Program-made: the position numbers and the translations under genes | Assembly (NCBI GenBank): GCA_001598975.1 | Contig: BBXU01000542.1 | Coordinates: forward strand, 1 to 59,331 | Direction of reading: 5' to 3' | DNA length: 59,331 nucleotides | DNA from: Parachlorella kessleri | Taxonomy: Eukaryota > Chlorophyta > Trebouxiophyceae > Chlorellales > Chlorellaceae | The notes under the pieces: model-generated | Databases searched by the model: none | What the model was told of the DNA's origin: nothing | The model's input: the letters and a program-made list of their open reading frames with translations, nothing else | Part shown: positions 53,901 to 59,331 of the stretch, in pieces | Position numbering within the stretch: the first letter of the stretch is position 1 | How the letters are laid out: the number at the start of each line of letters is the position of its first letter

Positions 53901-55120
53901 ATAAGATGCGTGCTCCCACGCTTACCTGTAACCTGCCACGGCAGTAATCTGTGGCAGCCCCTACCAAGGCCTGCGCCGCCAAGGCTGTAAGGTCATCCAT
54001 GTTCATCGCCGCACTCGCTCCATCGTCCACACTAAACCTGCTGGACACAAGAGGTCATCACATTCACCTTCTCCCGCCCCGGCTGCACGAGTAACCGTCC
54101 TTTGTAATAAACCTCTACCCAACTGAGCAGTCAGCCCAGATGTTGTGCAACTTTGGTATATCTGCAGGTATTGGAGCCTATGCACCCGAAGCACACACCA
54201 TCAGCAAGCCGCTTTACAGCGTTTTTGTAACATCAAATCCCATCACAGAACTCACTGTAAGCTGCCACCTCTTGCCGCACGTGTGCATACCCCACCCCAC
54301 TTGCCTGGCGGTGGTTTCCAGCAGGACTGTGCAAGTCATGTTAGTGGGATTGGCGCTTGCGGTGGTCTTGGTGCAGCACAGCACTCCAGGGTGCTGAACT
54401 ACACAGGACGCTGCTGCGATGTGCTGGGAGCTGCTGCCGCCTGCCGTGCTGTGGCTTTGCTGGGCGGATGGTGGAAGGTCTTCAACCTGCTCGGAATAGT
54501 ATTGCTGCTGCTGCTGGGCATCCAGGGATGAAGGGGCAAGGTTGAGGGCTTCACTGCCCATTACGCTGCTGCCATAAGGAGTTGGCCTGTGCCGCGCATG
54601 CGCTGTCTGGATGACAGTTTCAAGGCCAGAGGTGACGTTGTGCAGCTGGCCCTTCAAACTCTGGTTTAGCTGGTCAACCTTGTTGAGGTGCCTGCACCCA
54701 CAGACACTGGCCTTGCCCCGAGGTACTGCTGCCAAACCACAGTTAAACATATGCTGCACCGGCTTCACTGGCAGTAACTGCTCATGACGTCATGACAAAT
54801 ACAAAAGACCTTACAGCAGCTTTCACTTACTCTTCCACCTCCTCCACTGTCCGAGCCACCACGACATCCCCCTGCGTGTAATTGCTAGCGCAGCCCTCGG
54901 GCGGGCCGCTAAGCAGCGGCTCGTTGTTTAGAACATATGAGATGTAGTCAAAGGTGTCCACAGAGCCGTTGATGCTGCCCTGGAAGCTCGCAGCATGAGC
55001 GGCTGACCGAAGGTGAGCACGGGCTCGGAGGCTCGGTTGGGCTCGTTGGCAGGGCACAGGCTTGTTGGAAATTGACCTTGAGGTCACTCCAGGCAGCATC
55101 TTACTAACACTAGTAGCCAT
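50943..55120 (-). CDS. Kinase-like protein (FAM20/PI4K/HipA-type fold), possibly plastid-targeted
   Basis: Exons from 5' to 3': 54825-55120, about 54306-54689, about 53934-54041, about 53607-53738, 53147-53302, 52498-52634, 52109-52168, about 51690-51857, about 51313-51355 and 50943-51066. The N-terminus (MATSVSKMLPGVTSRSISNK, then RAQPSLRARAHLRS) is Ser/Arg/Ala-rich and acid-poor, like a plastid or mitochondrial transit peptide. Key motifs are VRAVFKPRVPG (candidate ATP-binding Lys), WVAYELNLMLGMDYVPPVAYR, then ILDVLLHNSDRHHGHFLLG (candidate catalytic Asp/Asn) and PALIDHAAGF (candidate metal-binding Asp). The DRHH...IDH order resembles FAM20, PI4-kinase and HipA-like kinases rather than classical protein kinases. 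The substrate is unknown. The donor at 54303-54304 appears to be GC. The junction near 51357-51700 was not resolved. The C-terminus reads EMRELLHRRNYVLRYLDHLV. Confidence 0.7.
52679..52700. repeat. Poly-G tract
   Basis: Thirteen G, one T, then eight G (C-rich on the coding strand) lie in an intron of the kinase-like gene, close upstream of the acceptor of the exon at 52498-52634. On the transcript this is a C-rich polypyrimidine stretch. Confidence 0.85.
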
Positions 55121-55503
55121 ATAGCATGTTTTAAGCCTTTCAGCTAAGAAGGGGCTGCCTAACGGAGAGAAAGCTGCGTCCAAAGGAGATCAGACATCCT
55201 GGTTAAGGATCAGAAAGAGATGCTGATTGCTGTTTGCGGTATAGGAGGTGTTTTTGCTTGGGACGAAAAGGTGCCACGTCATCTGTGGCGGCGGGAGTGG
55301 TTAAAAACCGTTCGTTGCTTTGGTAGAGACTCTTCCCTTGGATATATTCCTGTAGCTGCCTACGAGTACTCGTGATCTGTTGATCAGTAAAGGCAGCCTC
55401 AATTAGGCGTGTCGCACTGTCCCTCTTGCCACTGACTGTCGGCTTTGTTCTTGCACACTCTGGTTATTGAGTAGCTGCCCTGGTGCGCCCCTGCTAGCCT
55501 CCG
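55121..55503. promoter_or_regulatory. Divergent promoter, kinase-like gene / DNAAF11
   Basis: 383 bp between the chosen ATG of the kinase-like gene (55120, minus) and the DNAAF11 ATG (55504, plus). No coding exon is seen. No specific flagellar-gene regulatory motif can be named from sequence alone. Confidence 0.4.
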
Positions 55504-58500
55504 ATGGTTCGCATCAGTGTTGACCTGCTGCGGCGGAGGGCTGAGCATAACGAGGGTGTCCTGGCAACGTTGCAAGAAATCACCCTGCACCAGCAGAACA
55601 TCGAGCGTATCGAGCTGATCAACCAGCTCTGCAGGCACCTGCGCATCCTCTACCTGCAGAACAACGTCATCTGCAAGATTGAGCGCCTGAACCGGCTTAA
55701 GGTGGGCTGTGAGGTTCCATTGTGGATGTGACGGCTGCCTGCTAGACTGTGGTGTGGCACCTGCAAAGGCGCTTCAGTGGCCAGCTCCCCAGGAGGTCAA
55801 ACTCAACGGACACCTAGTTCATCTTGTACTGCAGGAGCTGGAACACTTGAACCTGGCAGTCAACTGCATCACCAAAGTGCAGAACCTACAAAGGTGTGAG
55901 TCCCTGCGCCGCCTAGACCTTACAATCAACTTTGTGGAAAAGGCAGGTGGGCACCCATCAACAGATATTTTGTCAGGATGGGAGGAGCCGTCAGCACCGT
56001 CAGCTGCATGCTGGTGAGCTGCAGATGCATCTTGGCCTGCTCACACTTCCAAAACGGATAGGGTGCAGCTTGCCAGGAAGTAGCACATGTTGCTCTTGCA
56101 CAGGCCTGCTAAGCCTGGCCAGCTTGAAGGACAACGAATTCTTGGAAGACCTTATCCTGGTGGGCAACCCCTGCACCACATGGCCAGGCTATCGTCCCTA
56201 CGTGGTGGCCCTGCTGCCGCAGCTGAATCGCCTGGTGGGTGATAGATTCTGAAACTCAGCTGGAAGAGGCCTGCAAATCGCAGTCCAGCATAGGCATGAA
56301 CAAATCCACGTTTTCCCTAATATCCACCTCAATTGCCTGGCACAGCTTGCCGAGTATATTCATGCTGTCATTAAGCAATTAGTCAACAGCTGCTGTGTGA
56401 CTGTAATCTACTTGTGGCCATGCTGGCGCTTTCTTCAGGATGGAGAGGAGATTGTGCCATCCGAGCGGATAGCAGCGCAGCAGCAGTTGGCCGCCTTGGA
56501 TTTGCAACTACGTGAGGAGCTGGCTGCCGAAGGCATTGACTTGGACACAGCTGCCAGGGTAAGAAGCTTGCAGCTTTTGTTCCTTGTTGTCTTGGTGTCT
56601 TGTTTTCTATACATAGTCCATTTGGACATCCAATAAACTGCGCCGCCCTTGTGTTGTGTGTTCATGCTTGCCAGCCTGTTGGCGAGCCTAAACGCGCTGG
56701 AAACGTACTTAGCTCTGGCGGCAATTCCACTGGGGTGCTGGGTTGAGGAGTCACAGGCGAGGATGCGCTTTGTTCACAAGCAGGGCTAGGTTACCTCTTC
56801 TAGTCACCTCGAGCAATGTCCTCATACCACGCTCACATCATCTGGCTGCATGAATTGAGTATGGCTTGCTTGCATGCATTATTGAAGGTCGAGGACGACA
56901 GCTTGCTGGGTACTGAGGAAATCGAGGAGACTGGCTACCTTGACGAGCAGGGGGAGCTACGGCGGCCATGGTGCCGCGAAACACGCATCCTAGAACACAG
57001 GTAACTGCTGTTCATGTAGCCACCCAGGGATGTGAGGGACAGGGCTGTGAGGGTTCTCCTGCAGGATAGGGAGCCAGCTGCCATGCATAGATACAGCGCA
57101 CACCAGCTGCGGGCTCCTGTTTTCCGCACATTTGACGCATGTGCCTGCCAACCTACTGTTGCTCAGGGAGCAGGAGCGAGAGCTGCAGCAGGCAGAGGAG
57201 CGGCGCCGCACAGAGCAGCAGAAACTGTTTGAGGGCAGCGGGCTGGACCCACAGCCGCCCAAGCTTCGGCATGACTTCCCGCTGCTCACAGATGGCGAGG
57301 CGGTGTACCAGAAAAATGAAGGTGAGTTTTAAAGCGGAGTTCAGACCTACCGCTGGTGGTTATGTTGCGGGGCTAAGTCAAGCAGTCTTGCAGGTGGCCT
57401 GATGATATCCTTACATTTCCATCCATTTCAGTCACATCCGCCACACTGTACACGGTACACGCGCCCACTGCTGTTTACCAGGGGGTGCTTGCGGTGGCAC
57501 CTGTGTGGAAGGCCCATGGGCAATCTCCTGAAAGCTGAACAGCTTGTGAATTGCACCAGCGATTCCAACTGCAAGGAATGGCTTCGGAAGCAAAACTGCT
57601 GCCAACAGCATGGTACGCATGCCCCATCGATTCCTCCACAAGGCATGCTGAACCCCTGTATGACTGCAGGCAAATGGGACTTCACTCTAGATGAGAGCCC
57701 CGATGGATGCAGCGTTGTGCTTGATGTGGACGTGGGGCGCTACCTGGACACATCCCTCATCCAGGCTGATGTGCAACCAACCTTTGTGCGGCTGCTCATC
57801 AAAGGCCGCTTGCTGCAGCTGCTCCTCCCTCAGGAGGTGAGGCTCGGCTACCTTACTAAACCAGCAATGCTAGGCAGTATTCAAGGCAATGGAGGGTATC
57901 GCAGCACATCAAGCCATTGCTAGGCCTGCCAGCCATCTGGAGCCGGTGGGGTGCGTGCTTGTGACTGGGGCTTCTGATCAATGCTAAGCTCGCATCCCCT
58001 CTTCCCATCGTTCGCAATTGGGAGTAATACTCTGCATGTGCGGCTGCAGTTTGCTTCCCATCTTTGCACGGGCCTGTGGGAGGTATCGTCCCCCCTCCAG
58101 CGTTCACTAGTGAGGTGCCAGCTGCACACATACAGTGACAGTGGCCCTTCCTGCAGGTTCGCCCTGACTCCAGCACCGCCCAGCGTTCCAAGACAACCGG
58201 CCACCTGGTGATCACCATGCCCAAGGAGGACCCACAGGACGGTGCCACCTTCGATGTGACGCACACCCGTCCGGCAGTCTTGTCCGCAGGAGCCGCACCT
58301 TCTGAAGAGCAGCAGGCAGCAGGGGTAACAGCGTCCATAGCGGCCAGCCTAGGGCCGCGAGTGGCACTCACAGGCCTTCCAGCAGGGCGCCCTCTAGCCC
58401 TACGGAACAGCAGCAGCTGCGGCCTCGCTCGAGGCCCTGCAAGGAAGGGATCTGTGGTCTGGGAGCATGATAGTGAAGGCAATATGGTAGAGAAGCCGCT

Positions 58501-58603
58501 GCAGAAGGCTGCGCTGGTTGAAGCACAGGCAGCGACCGGGCCTGCCGGTGGTACGGCAGAAGGCGCGGCCGGTGGAGAAGAGGACGACCTGCCCCCACTG
58601 TGA
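55504..58603 (+). CDS. DNAAF11: Dynein axonemal assembly factor 11 (LRRC6/tilB)
   Basis: Eight exons: 55504-55701, 55834-55946, 56103-56234, 56439-56558, 56887-57000, about 57167-57321, about 57670-57837 and 58156-58603. The start MVRISVDLLRRRAEHNEGVL, then LHQQNIERIELINQLCR, LRILYLQNNVICKIE, LEHLNLAVNCITKV, LRRLDLTINFVEKA and LVGNPCTTWPGYR form the SDS22-like LRR domain of LRRC6. These are followed by the LRR cap VVALLPQLNRLDGEEIVPSE. PWCRETRILEHR, a coiled coil (REQERELQQAEERRR) and a p23/CS-like domain (VLDVDVGRYLDTSLIQADVQ, RLLIKGRLLQLLLP) complete the family plan. The protein acts in the cytoplasm to preassemble axonemal dynein arms. The final exon adds an Ala/Gly-rich tail ending [14 protein letters not shown] motif, a possible algal polyadenylation signal, lies about 250 bp after the stop. 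Confidence 0.93.
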
Positions 58604-59331
58604 CACAATGGACCGCTATGCAAGGGAGATGACCTGGGTGGTTGCATGTTACGCAAAGCAACTGGCCGTGAACATGTGGATGCTGCAACTACCTTTGTGT
58701 GACTGCCACAGCTGAAGCAATGCGGCATGGTATTTTCATTTGGTAGCCATGCTACTCTGACCAAGTATTTACCGCCTGTGACCAGGCTGCTACCGTCGCC
58801 ATCAGCCACTGGAATTGCCCTTTGGTATTACAGCGTGTGCCCTGACAACGAGGGCGTGTAACACTTTTGAACCGGTGGCTGGCCATGCACGAGAAGGCCA
58901 GCCACTCTTTCGTCAAGCAACAGATGCAGCGGCCCGCAACGGGGCGCCACTAACAACGAAACAAGCAACCCATGGTCAGGTTGGAAAGCATCAAGGGAGT
59001 AGGAAGTACAAGGCGCATGGCCAACCGAGCAAGTCAGTAGCAGGGAAGTACAAGTGTCGATTGGAGCAGGAAGGCAAGCGCTGACTAGAAGTACAGATAG
59101 ATGGCCCAGCACCAGAGCTGCGGAAGGCCAGCGTGGTCCCCTTAGACAAGCAGCACGGCATTTATACAACCATCATTTTCCGGGTTGTTTGTGACCTGCA
59201 CAGTGGCAAAGAGACACAAACCCTCTTCCAAAGTCACTCAAAGATATGGCTTAGGTGGTGCATATCTATCTATGCTCAGTGAACAACGTCACCACGCACA
59301 TCAAACCCCATTACCAACTGCAGCGACCACC
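58604..59331. other. Terminal stretch, no gene seen
   Basis: The last ~730 bp follow DNAAF11. They include its probable 3' untranslated region and a TGTAA near 58857. Short open frames on either strand lack recognisable content. Confidence 0.5.

Overview
This window looks like nuclear DNA of a green alga (Chlorophyta, possibly a trebouxiophyte; the class is inference). The genes are intron-dense with short exons, most acceptors read TGCAG, and base composition is moderately GC-rich. Content fits too: an organelle-type RAP-domain protein, eukaryotic CTP synthase and folylpolyglutamate synthase, and three proteins of motile cilia. There is no sign of bacterial operons, plasmids, CRISPR arrays or phage. 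Gene models were assembled by eye from exon translations, splice signals and phase, so start codons and a few junctions are provisional.

Layout. 0.5-2.2 kb (+): F-box/LRR-like gene with a frameshift. 3.0-5.4 kb (+): BCCIP/Bcp1. 5.9-9.5 kb (-): RAP-domain, OPR-like protein. 11.0-11.6 kb (-): small unrecognised three-exon gene, head-to-head with a DUF2064 glycosyltransferase-like gene (11.6-13.3 kb, +). 14.0-15.6 kb (-): decayed F-box/LRR copy. 16.3-18.0 kb (-): intact F-box/LRR copy. 18.3-18.6 kb: short repeats. 19.1-22.2 kb (-): ataxin-10, head-to-head with an AAK1/NAK-family kinase (22.3-27.8 kb, +). 28.3-32.9 kb (+): kinesin-2 motor, convergent with DRC1 (33.3-37.2 kb, -). DRC1 is divergent from folylpolyglutamate synthase (37.5-42.5 kb, +). 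43.1-48.8 kb (-): CTP synthase, followed by about 2.2 kb without a recognisable gene. 50.9-55.1 kb (-): unusual kinase-like protein, divergent from DNAAF11/LRRC6 (55.5-58.6 kb, +).

How the genes relate. Kinesin-2 drives anterograde intraflagellar transport, DRC1 is the core of the nexin-dynein regulatory complex, and DNAAF11 acts in cytoplasmic assembly of axonemal dyneins. Ataxin-10 is also linked to cilia and cytokinesis in animals. Together they suggest that the alga can build motile flagella at some stage. The remaining genes are housekeeping (nucleotide and folate metabolism, endocytic kinase, ribosome-biogenesis chaperone).

Points most worth a second look: at least nine apparent GC-AG introns; a 112-bp minisatellite in a folylpolyglutamate synthase intron that has copied the 5' splice site; three F-box/LRR paralogues in different stages of decay; WxxFG motifs in the kinase tail; and the kinase-like gene at 51-55 kb with a transit-peptide-like N-terminus.
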